Of a stretch of 64,000 nt of DNA, positions 1 through 9,635 are shown piece by piece. The notes below the pieces were generated by a model. The model worked only from the letters and a program-made list of their open reading frames with translations. It made no database searches and was not told the origin of the DNA. Position numbers and translations under genes: made by a program. Source of the DNA: CAWGMT01 sp963823675 (lineage in GTDB: Bacteria > Planctomycetota > Planctomycetia > Isosphaerales > Isosphaeraceae). The stretch lies in NCBI GenBank assembly GCA_963823675.1, contig CAWGMT010000025.1, positions 62,001 through 126,000 of the forward strand, given 5' to 3'. Every line of letters begins with the position of its first letter. The first letter of the stretch is position 1.

Positions 1-2145
1 ATCGCGGTCGCAGGTCTGCTCGAAGCGACCGGCAAGACGGACGAGGCCCTGGCGACGTACCGGCGGTCGGAGTCGCTGCTGGCGGGCGTGGCGGGTGCCG
101 ATCCATCGGCGCGGGCGGCGCTGGCGGCCTGCCGGTCGCAAATGGGTTGGCTCCTACAGAAGACGGGCAAGACCTCCGACGCCCTGGCGGCCTTACGGCT
201 GGCGCGGGCCGACCAGGAGGCGCTGGCCGCCGCTCCCGAAGCCTCCAACGATGCCCGCCACGACCTGGCGGAAACCATCGCTCGCATCGGCCTCCTGCTG
301 TTCTGGACGGGCAAGACGGCGGAGGGGGAGGCCGAGTACCGCAAGGCGATGTCGCTCTACCAGAAGTTGGCCGACGACAACCCCGCCGTCACCAAATTCC
401 GCAGCGACCTGGCCGAGAGCCACTACCACCTCGGCTGCCATTTGGACTGGGTCAAGCCCGAGGAGGCAGAGGCCGAGCATCGCCGGGCGGTGGCGCTCTC
501 CCGGAAGCTGGTCGACGACAACCCCGCCGTCACCGAATTCCGCGGCGGCCTGGCCTTGAGCCACGACGGCCTCGGCTGGTCGCTGTGGCACACGGGCAAG
601 CTGGCGGAGGCGGAGGCCGAGCTCCGCAAGGCGGTGGCGCTCTTCCAGAAGCTGGCCGACGACAACCCCGCCGTCACCCGCTTCCGCCTCGGCCTGCGCA
701 AGACCACTTCACCCTCGGCCACGTGTTTTCGTCCATGGGCAAGCCAGTCGCGGCGGAGGCCGAGTACCGCAAGTCGCTGTCGATCCGGCAGAAGCTGGCC
801 GACGACAACCCCGCCGACACCGAATTCCGCTTCCGCCTGGCGCACAGCCACTTATGGCTCGGCGGCGTGCTGTCGAGCACGGGACAGGCCGGCGGAGGCG
901 GAGGCCGAGTACCGCAAGGCGATGACGCTCAACCAGAGGCTGGCCGACGACGAGCCCGCCGTCACCGAATTCCCCAACTGGCTGGCGTGGAATCACCGCG
1001 CGCTCGCCGAGCTGCTGTCGAAGATGGGCAAGCCGGCGGAGTCGGAGGGCGAGCTCCGCAAGGCGCTGGCGATCCGGCAAAAGCTGGTCGACGACGACCC
1101 CGCCGACACCAGCGGGCGCCAGTGGCTGGCGGACAGCCACTTCGACCTCGGCATCCTGCTGTCGAAGACGGGCAAGCCGGCGGAGGCGGAGGCCGAGCTC
1201 CGCAAGGCGCTGGCGATCCGGCAGAAGCTGGCCGACGACCACCCCGCCGTCGTCAACTTCGGCAGGAGCCCGGCGGACTTGCACTTCAACCTCGGCATCC
1301 TGCTGTGGAACACGGGCAAGCCGGCGGAGGCGGAGGCCGAGTACCGCAAGGCGGTGGCGATCCGGCAGAAGCTGGCCGACGACAACCCCGCCGACACCGG
1401 CCTCCGCAGGAGCCTGGAGGACTTGCACTTCAACCTCGGCATCCTGCTGTCGAACATGGGCAAGCCGGCGGAGGCGGAGGCCGAGCTCCGCAAGGCGGTG
1501 GCGATCCGGCAGAAGCTGGTTGACGATCACCCCTCTGACATCGATCTTCGCGGTGGCCTGGCCTACGACTATTTGAGGGTCGCTGCCCTCCAGGCGTGGT
1601 TCGGGCAGGACGAGGAGCTCTCCTCGACCTGTGAGAAACTCCTTTCGCTCGCGAAAGATACGCAAGATCCCGGGCTCGCCGAGATGGCGGCAAAGTGTTG
1701 CAGCCTGCGCCAGGCCGACCCCAAGCGGTGCGAATCCGCGCTGGTCCTCGCCCGTCGCGCGGTGGATCTCGGCAAGAACCATCCCTTGCTTCCCTGGTTC
1801 CAGATGGCCCTCGGCATGGCCGAATACCGTAGCGGACACTTCGCGGAGGCCGACGCCGCGCTGATCGCCGCGGCAACTGGCGGCAAGGACAACCCGCGCG
1901 TGGTCGGCACGTCGGCGTTCTACCGCGCGATGGGCCTGTTTCGACCGGGCAAGACCGACCTTGCCCGCAAGCTCGCGACCGAAGCGGCCGCGAAGATGAA
2001 GCCGCTGCCCCTCGACGAGCAGAAACCGCTTCTCGGCGGTGCCGACCATGACGACCTGATCATGTGGCTGGCCTACAAGGAAGCGAAGGCCATGATCCCG
2101 TTTGAAGCGACCCCCGCCGCCCCGGCGCAGCCCCACACGAAATGA
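1..2145 (+). CDS. TPR-repeat protein, 5'-truncated by window edge, two compensating frameshifts
   Basis: The reading frame is open from base 1, so the true start lies upstream. The protein is almost entirely tandem units of about 46 residues of the form LGxLLxxxGKPAEAEAEYRKAVAIRQKLADD, which are TPR-like helical hairpins, followed from about 1510 by a degenerate TPR tail. In planctomycetes such arrays often form the C-terminal part of a Ser/Thr kinase, but no kinase domain is visible here. Between about 698 and 887 the frame reads as nonsense while the third frame carries a perfect TPR unit (DHFTLGHVFSSMGKP, AEAEYRKSLSIRQKLADDNP). One base is missing near 698 (CTG_GCGCAA expected) and one is extra near 887 (ACAG_GCCGGCGG). 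The product is likely a protein-protein interaction scaffold; its partner is unknown. Confidence 0.8.
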   Translation: MAVAGLLEATGKTDEALATYRRSESLLAGVAGADPSARAALAACRSQMGWLLQKTGKTSDALAALRLARADQEALAAAPEASNDARHDLAETIARIGLLLFWTGKTAEGEAEYRKAMSLYQKLADDNPAVTKFRSDLAESHYHLGCHLDWVKPEEAEAEHRRAVALSRKLVDDNPAVTEFRGGLALSHDGLGWSLWHTGKLAEAEAELRKAVALFQKLADDNPAVTRFRLGLRKTTSPSATCFRPWASQSRRRPSTASRCRSGRSWPTTTPPTPNSASAWRTATYGSAACCRARDRPAEAEAEYRKAMTLNQRLADDEPAVTEFPNWLAWNHRALAELLSKMGKPAESEGELRKALAIRQKLVDDDPADTSGRQWLADSHFDLGILLSKTGKPAEAEAELRKALAIRQKLADDHPAVVNFGRSPADLHFNLGILLWNTGKPAEAEAEYRKAVAIRQKLADDNPADTGLRRSLEDLHFNLGILLSNMGKPAEAEAELRKAVAIRQKLVDDHPSDIDLRGGLAYDYLRVAALQAWFGQDEELSSTCEKLLSLAKDTQDPGLAEMAAKCCSLRQADPKRCESALVLARRAVDLGKNHPLLPWFQMALGMAEYRSGHFAEADAALIAAATGGKDNPRVVGTSAFYRAMGLFRPGKTDLARKLATEAAAKMKPLPLDEQKPLLGGADHDDLIMWLAYKEAKAMIPFEATPAAPAQPHTK

Positions 2146-2435
2146 CCGGGACGGAAACTGGACGGAAACTGGGACGCAGCTAGTTTGTTTGTTGCGTGGC
2201 GAAGAAAAGGTTCCAGCCACGAATGGCACGAGGTTAAGGCATAACCTACTTATTCGTTTGAACTTATGAAAAGCAAGAATTCTGGCCCCTTGGGGTCGTC
2301 TGTCCAGAGGCTCAGCCCAGACCCCTCGTTTTCCAGGGCGGGTCAGTGGTTATAGGTTGTTTATATATCAATTTGCAATAACTCGATCCGCAGCGTCTTG
2401 GCGTAACTCCTTTATTATCTTGAACTTTCGCTTAA
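2146..2435. other. Gene-free stretch with short direct repeat
   Basis: Just after the TPR gene, GGACGGAAACT occurs twice back to back (about 2151-2172) and runs into GGGACGCAGCTAGTTTG. The last part resembles a short dispersed motif also seen around 26.8 kb. No coding signal was recognised in the rest. Confidence 0.4.
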
Positions 2436-2738
2436 CCTCGTGCCATTCAGTTCTGGAACCTGATTGTCGCATTTGTACTGAGTGCCGCGGGGCTGCTGTC
2501 GATGGAGGTATGGCAGGGCAAGAAAGCGAGTGTCTTTCCTGAAGCGGGTCAACCCAAGGTCCCTCTGGTTGACCACTCTTCGTCAGACAACGCCCACACG
2601 CTTTACATCTCGTACTTGGACCTCGATGGCTTCGCGGTGCCGGCGAGGCGGTTGAATGTCGTCGGCCGCTGGCTGCCGTACTCACCAGGAGATGACGACC
2701 AGATCGCAGTCTTGACGTATAATGACACAGAGTCATGA
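2436..2738 (+). pseudogene. Fragment related to the 17.6-kb multi-pass membrane protein
   Basis: The frame opens after a stop at 2433 and reads a hydrophobic stretch, FVLSAAGLLSMEVWQGKKAS, at about 2472-2531. It closely matches FVLSAAGLLSLDVRPGKKAS in the large membrane protein at 17629-19467, also at nucleotide level (TGAGTGCCGCGGGGCTGCT). What follows (to YNDTES, stop at 2738) is not recognised. There is no convincing start codon upstream; the first ATG, at 2502, lies inside the hydrophobic segment. Interpreted as the 3' remnant of a paralog. A short expressed ORF from 2502 cannot be excluded. Confidence 0.5.
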
Positions 2739-2749
2739 AGGAGGGCCGA

Positions 2750-3043
2750 ATGACCACCAAGACTGAAACGCAATACCAGCATCTTGAACCGCGCCCCGGC
2801 TCGAATTACCGGCAGTTGTGGCTCAAGGGTCGACGGATTCGAGCGGCGGTGGTTTACGAAGCCGTCCATGGCCCTGATCCCCGCAGCCCGGAAGAATTCG
2901 CTCGGGACTATCAGGTTCCCTTCCCGGCGGTCCTTGAGGCTCTCGACTATGTGGCCCAGAATCTCCCGCTCATCCAGCAAGAGCGGGACCGCGAGGCGGC
3001 CAGGCTCCGAGCACGAGGTCTCATCGGGCCAGCGCACGAATGA
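2750..3043 (+). CDS. DUF433-family antitoxin
   Basis: A 97-residue protein. The start at 2750 is chosen because a strong GGAGG precedes it with normal spacing; an upstream in-frame ATG at 2735 would overlap that site. The central part (QLWLKGRRIRAAVVYEAVHG and PEEFARDYQVPFPAVLEALDYV) has the look of the DUF433 winged-helix family, which acts as the antitoxin and DNA-binding half of type II modules. The stop overlaps the next start (ATGA at 3040), so the two genes are translationally coupled. It probably binds and neutralises the DUF5615 partner and represses its own promoter; that role is inferred from family and context. Confidence 0.75.
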   Translation: MTTKTETQYQHLEPRPGSNYRQLWLKGRRIRAAVVYEAVHGPDPRSPEEFARDYQVPFPAVLEALDYVAQNLPLIQQERDREAARLRARGLIGPAHE

Positions 3044-3402
3044 GGGTGCTGTTCGACGAGAACATGAGCGATCCTCGGTTGGCCGCGCGGCTTCGGGCTC
3101 AAGGTCACGATCCCATCCTTGCTCCTGACGTGGGCTTGCTGTCCGTCTCGGATCCGAGAGTGCTGATCTTTTCCATCGCCGGGAGTATTCCTGTTTTGAC
3201 TCGCGATTCGGAGGACTTCGAAGACCTCCATGACCTGGTCATCGCAGCCGCTGGCCATCATGCCGGTATTCTGTTCGTCCGCTTTGACAACGACCCGCGT
3301 CACAACCTGACCGATCGCGGGATTGCGACGGCGATCAGCAAGCTGGAATCCTCCTCGGTCCCGATTCGCGATCAGATTCACGTGCTGAACCAGTGGCGAT
3401 GA
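3040..3402 (+). CDS. DUF5615 PIN-like toxin
   Basis: A 120-residue protein beginning MRVLFDENMSDPRLAARLRAQ, the usual start of DUF5615/Mut7-C-like PIN-fold proteins. The first acidic residue (D6) and later acidic positions (LTRDSEDFEDL at about residues 52-62) are the expected metal-binding residues. These proteins are predicted ribonucleases and occur as the toxin of DUF433 modules. The gene overlaps its antitoxin by four bases (ATGA). Length is normal for the family and no disruption is visible. Target RNA unknown. Confidence 0.75.
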   Translation: MRVLFDENMSDPRLAARLRAQGHDPILAPDVGLLSVSDPRVLIFSIAGSIPVLTRDSEDFEDLHDLVIAAAGHHAGILFVRFDNDPRHNLTDRGIATAISKLESSSVPIRDQIHVLNQWR

Positions 3403-3807
3403 GCTCCCACGCGGTCAGGCGGCCCGCTAGCATTCAGTCTCTGGTAACAAGATGGATGACGTCGAAGAATATCTTCGGGAATCGATGTTTTACCCTGCTT
3501 CCGGCCTCGACGGTGCGCCGGTAAGTTGCTCGCACCGTCCACGGAAATCCGCGGCTTTGGCCACGGTAAGTTGGTCGCCAAAACCTATATTTATTTCAGT
3601 GCCTATACACTTCTTTCTTTAGTTGACCCGACGTTTTCTGTGGATGAGGTCGCAGGGCAGGCAACGACTTACAACGACCCATCCTACGATCATGGAACTT
3701 TGGAAGTCTACTTCCAGCGGCCCGTTGGCCAAGGCGCACTAGCGTAGCGTGAACGTACCCGCGTCTGCCTGGTTGCGCGACGATCTCTGATGCGATAGGC
3801 TGGCGGG
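3403..3807. other. Intergenic stretch, no convincing gene
   Basis: A 73-residue open frame (3526-3747, +) has no recognisable domain and no clear ribosome binding site. Part of the stretch is locally A+T-richer than its flanks (about 3585-3620). Nothing else was recognised. Confidence 0.3.
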
Positions 3808-4341
3808 ATGAGCCCCTTCCGCCGGATCGCCGATTTCTTCCGCCGCAAGCCCGGCATGATCGGCACGCCGCCATCCGAGCGGCCCATGTGGCACGATCCG
3901 GCGGCGCACGCCAGCGATTTCGCCGAGCGTTATGCCGAGCCATTGAACTACCATGTCGAGAGCCGGATGATGGAACTCGGGATCGACCCACTGAAGATTG
4001 GAGTCGGCGAGCCAGAGCACGGTATCCGGCACGCCGCCTTCATTCCTCACGAGGCGGATGGTGGCGGCAACACGCCAGACGGGAGACTCAATCTCGACAG
4101 CGGGATACTAAACCCCGATCTGTTCAATCGACTCGGCCCGGAAGCATCCGACGCCTACATGAAGGCTCGATTGCGGGACAGGATCGATTCTGGCATCGCG
4201 CACGAATATGAGGAGGCTAAAGGCGGCGGCAGCCACGAATACGCCTACGAACATGCTCCGGAGACGGAGTTGCCCATCCGGCATGAGGCGCGCGAACTGG
4301 CCCGGAAGATCAGGGATGGAGAGCGTCGGCGCAGGCATTGA
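3808..4341 (+). CDS. Hypothetical protein
   Basis: A 177-residue soluble protein not recognised as a named family. The N-terminus is basic (MSPFRRIADFFRRKPG). The C-terminal half is rich in His and Glu (AHEYEEAKGGGSHEYAYEHA, then PIRHEARELARKIRDGERRR), which could bind metal or be a helical tail. No signal peptide or membrane segment. A weak purine-rich site (GGCGGG) precedes the ATG. It converges with the gene on the other strand, sharing 32 bases at the 3' ends. Codon use and GC match the neighbours. Confidence 0.55.
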   Translation: MSPFRRIADFFRRKPGMIGTPPSERPMWHDPAAHASDFAERYAEPLNYHVESRMMELGIDPLKIGVGEPEHGIRHAAFIPHEADGGGNTPDGRLNLDSGILNPDLFNRLGPEASDAYMKARLRDRIDSGIAHEYEEAKGGGSHEYAYEHAPETELPIRHEARELARKIRDGERRRRH

Positions 4342-4801
4342 TCCATTCCTCCCGACGCTCCCAGCCCGCGCGGGTGAAACGGAACACCGACTCCGGGCCG
4401 CCCACCCACGTCGAGACCGGATACATGATCCGCGCCGCCACCAGCTCGCGATAGAGTGGCCGATTGGCGTCCGTCACCTCCCGATCACCAGCCAGCCGAC
4501 GGCGCAGCAGCTCCCTAGCCGCCTCCGACAGATTGCTCGCGTCGGGCGGCTCGAACCGCTCCCGCTCGATCCGTTCCTCCGCCTCGCTGAGCAGTTCCTG
4601 CCGCCGCGCCCAGCCATCCTCGGTGAAGCGGTAATCGGCCTCGGGGTTGCCATCCGCGCCAGGCACCGGCTCCATGATCCCGGCGGCGGCCAGCTCGCGG
4701 AACGCCTCCAGCGAACTGTCGGTAACCTTCATCCGGTAGCCTTTGACGCGGAACCGCAGCACGGCGACGGCCGATTCGGATAGGGCGAACGTCTCGGGCA
4801 T
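4310..4801 (-). CDS. Hypothetical protein with two repeated winged-helix-like units
   Basis: A 163-residue protein. The start at 4801 is set by AAGGAGGG just upstream on the minus strand; longer frames up to 5047 lack such a site. Two similar halves are visible: one ends DYRFTEDGWARRQELLSEAE (about residues 75-95), the other VFRFTRAGWERREEWINA (about 140-157). Each is preceded by a helix with LVAARIM/LAAAGIM. The pattern resembles tandem winged-helix modules with the wing at Y/F-RFT-GW, but no family is claimed. It overlaps the convergent gene at 3808-4341 by 32 bases. Confidence 0.6.
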   Translation of the reverse strand: MPETFALSESAVAVLRFRVKGYRMKVTDSSLEAFRELAAAGIMEPVPGADGNPEADYRFTEDGWARRQELLSEAEERIERERFEPPDASNLSEAARELLRRRLAGDREVTDANRPLYRELVAARIMYPVSTWVGGPESVFRFTRAGWERREEWINACADALHP

Positions 4802-5214
4802 GGCGACCCTCCTTGATGTAGGACATTTTACCCGAAAGCCGGATTCCGTGGAACGCCTGCCGCGCCGCTTTCGCGAGCTCTGGTGTCCACGCAACCGTTC
4901 TGGCCCCGCAACCCGTCTCGACTTGGCGCTCACGAGAAATGTGCGCTGATCAGCGCTTGGGCATCCTGGGATCGATTGCCCGACTCCTCGGTCGTGACCA
5001 GGCGGCCAGGGAAGTGCGTTTCGTACCATGCATTCTTGAGAGCCCACTTGTTACAGTATTCCTCTCGCCAAAGCAGTCCGAGGTGTTCCCAAGACTGGCT
5101 AGCATTCGATGGAACTCGGGCGAGTCGGACACCGGCGATGCCGCCGCAGGCGTCGGGCTCGAGCCGGAAACGGCCCGACGCCAGGCGGAAGGAGCCGTTG
5201 CCAACAGCTCCTCA
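4802..5214. other. Intergenic stretch, no gene recognised
   Basis: Short open frames on both strands have no family resemblance and no ribosome binding sites. It lies between the start of the hypothetical on the minus strand and the 3' end of the halogenase. Confidence 0.3.
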
Positions 5215-6733
5215 TTACTGACGCGATGGCTGTCCGGGTGGCTTGTAAAACGCGGGATCCCAGGCGAATTGCGGATTTTTCAGCATCGCCATCGCCTCGC
5301 GATTGGACAGGCCCTCATCGGCCTTCTGGGCGTGCAGCCGACGAATTTTCGACCACGTTTCGCGCTCGCCGGCGCTGGCAGCGTAGCTGTGCCGACAGGG
5401 GAGTTTCATGCCGATCAGCATGGCCAGATATCCCTCGGCCGAGAAGATGTCGTATTTGTCAATCAGCCCGATCTTGAACAGCGCTAGGCCCGTTCTCCTG
5501 GTAATACTCGACCAGGGGCTCGGCGCCGGCCAGGTCGGCCTTCTCGCGGCATTCCCGCCAGAACGCGTTGTCCAATCGCGTGTTGAATTTGTAGTGCAGA
5601 GCCAGGAACGCCCGGATGGAATCCCAGTTCCGCCCGTTGCTCAGATTAAACAGCCCGCTCATCGACGGCGCCGGATCGCACCCGGAATCGACCAGCACCG
5701 CCAGGGCGACTTGGAGCGCGAAGCACAGCGAGCCGACGCCGGTGCTCTCCAGCGGCTCGACGAAGCCGTTGGCATTTCCCACAGCGAGCACGTTCTTCAC
5801 CCACGCCCGCGCGAACCGGCCGGTGCGGTAGTGGACGATCCGCGTATTCCCGAGCTTCGGATTCTTGACGCGAAATTCCTGCTCCGCGTCGGCGTCGGCC
5901 AGGAACGACGAACTGTACACATACCCCCGGCTAATGACCGTGTCGTGGTCGATCCGCCAGCACCAGCCGCAATCCATCGTCTCGGCCAGCGTGTAGGGCT
6001 GGATCGGTTCGTCCGTCCGAGGCCACTCGCCGACGAGGGCCCGGTCGCAATACAAGCTGGACTTGAACGGGATGAATGGCTCGCCGAGCGTCTTCCCCAG
6101 CAACAGCGAGCGAAACCCGCTGCAATCGACGTACAGATCGGCGGCAAGCATCCGACCATCGGACAGGTGAACGCCCGAGACGCCGCGTTCGTCCTGGCTG
6201 ACGCCGGTCACGTTCGCGTCCATCACACTCACGCCGACTCGGAGTGCCAGCTTCTCCAGCCACCCGACGAACGCGCGATTCTCCAGGTGATAGGCGAACG
6301 ATCTGGTGACCACCGGAGCGCCGTTACTGCCGCGCGTGAACGCCTTGTTGCGCGACATCAACGCGGTGCCTTGGCCGATGTCCTGGTTGTCGTCGTCGTA
6401 GACGTAATACCCGGCGATTTTCGGCAACCCCGCGTAGAGTACATCGAATTGGAATAAGAAGGAATAATCAAACCACGACCGCGGCCCCCAGAGAAAGCGA
6501 ATGCCACGTTTGATAACCGGAGAGACTTCGCGATAAAACTCCGAAGGCTCAGCCGCCAAGTAGTTGTGCAGGTGCGACGCGACGGGCACGGTCGTGCTTT
6601 CGCCGACCCCGATGACGCCGATCTCGCTGGAATGCACCAGTTGCACATCGAGTTGCGGCAGAGCTGTCTTGAGCGTCAACGCCGACATGAAGCCAGCGGT
6701 CCCGCCCCCCACCACGAGTATCCGGTTTATCAT
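5215..6733 (-). CDS. Flavin-dependent (tryptophan-type) halogenase, frameshifted near the C-terminus
   Basis: The N-terminus carries the FAD motif VVGGGTAGFMSA. K75 in SPVIKRGIRFLWG sits where the catalytic lysine of PrnA/RebH lies. GNANGFVEPLESTGVGSL matches the conserved PLESTG region. The usual GWxWxIP motif appears as GWCWRIDHD, so its final Pro is Asp. The frame ends early at 5459, but after a one-base shift near 5487 the family continues as GLIDKYDIFSAEGYLAMLIG to a stop at 5215, giving about 505 residues, close to normal. It would halogenate an aromatic substrate using FADH2 from a separate reductase; none is adjacent, and no biosynthetic cluster is visible. Planctomycetes often carry such orphan halogenases. 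Confidence 0.8.
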
Positions 6734-7004
6734 CGTGAACAGGGCGAAAATCGATACGAAAGACGCAACGGTCCACGAAGATCAGGTGGACCAAGCTTGC
6801 CGTTAATTCCGAGAGCTTACGAACCGCGAGGGGACACTGTCAAACGTGAATCACGAGAAAATCACCTCCGGTGGGCGGCGAACCAGCGGCAGCCGCCTGC
6901 CGCATTCCTCGGCGTCAGGAGCGAGCGAAGGACGTGCATCTATGAGAGGGCCTGTGTCGAAGAGGGAAAGGCAGCTTTTTGCTCGTCATTTTTCCTTTCG
7001 GGGG

Positions 7005-9635
7005 TCATTTCTTCTCCGGCTTCTTGTCCAGGTCCGCCAGCAGCTTCTTGAAGTCCTCCCGGTTGCGGAGTGAGTCGAGGTCGGGATCCTTCCGCATGTG
7101 GGCAGCGTCCTTCCAACCGGCCGCGACGGCCTTCGTCAGCCAGGCCATCGCCCGGTCGGCCTCCTCCAGGGCCAGGCGCGCGGCGTCGGGAGCTTTCGCC
7201 TTGGCTTGCAACGAGGCAGTGACTGCCCGAATGCAGGCGGCATTGTACAGCTTTTGCGTATCCGTGCGATTGAGTTTCTCCTGCATTTCTGCCGTGGATC
7301 GACAGCCGCCGATATCGCCGAGCTTTTGGCAGCATTGGGTTCGAAGTGCGAGCGCAGACGAGATCAGTTGTGGGTCGAGCCCCAATCGATTCGCCTTGGG
7401 AAAGAACTCGTCGATGAGCGGGAGCGCTTCTTGGTGGCGGTTCATGGCCACGTAGCTAATCGCCAGGTATATCATGCTCCTAAGTGTGTCGCGGTGGTCG
7501 GGGGGGAGCACGCGCTTTTGGGCGGCCAGCGTCTCCTCGCGCAGCTTGAGGGCTTCGCCTTGACGGTTCACGACCGCGTAAAGGATTGCAAGGTTGTTCA
7601 TACTCTTGAGCGTATCCGGGTGGTCGGGAGGCAGGACGCGCTTCCGGATGGCCAGCGTCTCCTCAACGAGTTTGATGGCCTCAGAATGGCGCTTGAGGTC
7701 CTCGTAGATGTGCGCCAGGTTCATCATGGCTTTGGGCAACTCTGGGTCGTCCGGGGGGAGCACGCGCTTCAGGGCTGCCGCGCCTTCCTCGGCTAGATTC
7801 ATGGCCTCGTCGTACCGACCCAGGGCCCGGTAGCTGACGGCCAGGCTGTTCATGCTCCAAAGCGTGTCCGGGTGGTCGGCGGGTAAGACGCGCCTTCGGG
7901 TGGCCAGCGTCTCCTCACGTAGCTGAAGGGCCTCAGCCTGCCGGTTCAGGTCCGCGTAAGTGTTAGCCAGGCTGTGCGTGCTCCGGAGCGTGTCCGGGTC
8001 CTCGGGTCCGCGATAGCGCATGTAAAGGGCGCGGGACTGTTCGAGCTGGTCCGCAGCCCGGGCGTATTCACCGAGGTACCAGAATGTGACTCCCAAGGTA
8101 TATCGCAGCCGGGCCTCGACGAGCGGCTGCGGGCTGAGACTGGTCCCCAGGGCCGGCAGACTTGCCAAGATCGCGTCTTTCAGGGCCACGTCGTGCCCCA
8201 GCCCTCCAGCCTCGCCCTTCGGCCGTCCCGCCGAGAACACCTTGTCCTCGAAGAAGCGCACCACCGCGTTGGCTTCTGCCTCCTTGGTCTGCGCTTCGAC
8301 CCGCGCCGCCTCGGCTTTCTGGCGTTCGGCCTGGGCGTCGGTCTCCGCCCGCGTCGCCCGCACGGCCTGCCAGGCGCTCACCGTGATCCCGGCCAGCAGC
8401 AGGAGTGCCAGCGCCGTCGCCGTGCTCAACGCCGTGCGGTGTTTTTTCGCCAACTTCCTCAGGCGGTATGTGGCGGACGGCGGACACGCTTCCACCGCCT
8501 CATCGCTCAAGTACCGCTGGATATCCCGCGCCAGGCCGTTGGCCGTCTCGTAGCGCCGCGTGCGATCTTTCTCGAGCGCCTTCATCGTGATCCAGTCGAG
8601 ATCACCGCGCACCAGTTTCGACAACTTCGCCGGCTCCGTATGCCGTCGGGCAGCGATGGAGGGGAGTGAGCCGGAGCTGCTCAAGCGCAGACTTGGCTTT
8701 GGCGGCTCTTCCTCTCGGATAAGCCGGCGAATCTCCTCGTAGGCAACCCTGGCAAACCGTTTTTCCTCTAGCGGCGTCGTGCCGGTGAGCAGCTCGTAGA
8801 GCAGCACACCCAGCGAATAGATGTCCGACCGCGTGTCGATGTCCAGCCCGCTCATGTCCGCCTGCTCCGGACTCATGTACAACGGCGTGCCGATCATCTG
8901 GGCGCATTGCGTGGAGAAGGCATGCGGGCCGAGTGGCTGATGGATCGGCTTGGCCACGCCGAAGTCGATGACTTTCGCCACCGGCTTGCCGTCGTGCGAG
9001 GTTACCAGGACGTTGGACGGCTTGATGTCGCGGTGGATAATCCCTTTCTGGTGCGCATGCTGGATCGCTTGGCAGACGGAGACGAACAATTCCAAACGCT
9101 CGCGCGGCGTGAGCTGCTGCTTGTCGCAATATTCCGTGATGGGAATGCCGCGCACCAACTCCATCACGAAGTACGGTTGGCCGCATTCGGTAGCACCGGC
9201 TTCGAGCACCTTGGCGATGTGGGGATGGTCCATCAAGGCCAGGGCTTGCCTCTCCCGCTCGAACCGGGCAAGAACCCAGGCGGAATCCATGCCTGGCTTG
9301 ATGATTTTGAGGGCGACTTTGCGGCGAACTGGCTCCCGTTGCTCGGCGACAAAGACCAGGCCGAAGCCGCCCTCGCCGATCTGCTCCATGAGCACATAAG
9401 GCCCGATCCGGGTGCCGATCCGTTGGACAATGGGGATATACGGCCCGGTGGGAACGCCAGGCTCGGGCTGGCACAGGATCTCGGACGGGTGGTCGTGGGC
9501 GGAGAGCAGACGCTCGACCGCGGCGCGGACATCGGTATCTAGAGATTGGCCGGTCAGGTAGGCCGCACGCTCGACGGCTGGCAATTCCGCGACAGCACAG
9601 AACAGGTCACGAACGAGTTTGCGGTCGGCTGGCAT
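7005..9635 (-). CDS. Ser/Thr protein kinase with C-terminal TPR domain
   Basis: The start at 9635 (MPADRKLVRDLF) is chosen because GAGAGG lies just upstream; the frame is open to 10010 but that extension looks non-coding. The kinase domain spans about residues 79-378: glycine loop IGEGGFGLVF (86-91), catalytic Lys in VALKIIKPG (about 109), HRDIKPSN (201) and DFG (224), APE-like MSPEQ. A membrane helix (ALALLLLAGITVSAW) follows at about 403-422, then about ten TPR-like repeats with RVLPPDHPDTL linkers to the end. The layout, cytoplasmic kinase, one membrane pass, external TPR sensor, is common in planctomycetes. The residues needed for catalysis are all present. Substrate unknown. Confidence 0.9.
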   Translation of the reverse strand: MPADRKLVRDLFCAVAELPAVERAAYLTGQSLDTDVRAAVERLLSAHDHPSEILCQPEPGVPTGPYIPIVQRIGTRIGPYVLMEQIGEGGFGLVFVAEQREPVRRKVALKIIKPGMDSAWVLARFERERQALALMDHPHIAKVLEAGATECGQPYFVMELVRGIPITEYCDKQQLTPRERLELFVSVCQAIQHAHQKGIIHRDIKPSNVLVTSHDGKPVAKVIDFGVAKPIHQPLGPHAFSTQCAQMIGTPLYMSPEQADMSGLDIDTRSDIYSLGVLLYELLTGTTPLEEKRFARVAYEEIRRLIREEEPPKPSLRLSSSGSLPSIAARRHTEPAKLSKLVRGDLDWITMKALEKDRTRRYETANGLARDIQRYLSDEAVEACPPSATYRLRKLAKKHRTALSTATALALLLLAGITVSAWQAVRATRAETDAQAERQKAEAARVEAQTKEAEANAVVRFFEDKVFSAGRPKGEAGGLGHDVALKDAILASLPALGTSLSPQPLVEARLRYTLGVTFWYLGEYARAADQLEQSRALYMRYRGPEDPDTLRSTHSLANTYADLNRQAEALQLREETLATRRRVLPADHPDTLWSMNSLAVSYRALGRYDEAMNLAEEGAAALKRVLPPDDPELPKAMMNLAHIYEDLKRHSEAIKLVEETLAIRKRVLPPDHPDTLKSMNNLAILYAVVNRQGEALKLREETLAAQKRVLPPDHRDTLRSMIYLAISYVAMNRHQEALPLIDEFFPKANRLGLDPQLISSALALRTQCCQKLGDIGGCRSTAEMQEKLNRTDTQKLYNAACIRAVTASLQAKAKAPDAARLALEEADRAMAWLTKAVAAGWKDAAHMRKDPDLDSLRNREDFKKLLADLDKKPEKK

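Noticed and set aside
709..2229. 506-residue open frame on the minus strand
   Set aside because: It mirrors the TPR repeats on the plus strand; repetitive GC-rich coding DNA keeps the opposite frame open. No family resemblance and no ribosome binding site.
5408..6457. 349-residue open frame opposite the halogenase
   Set aside because: Shadow frame with Pro/Arg/His-rich composition.
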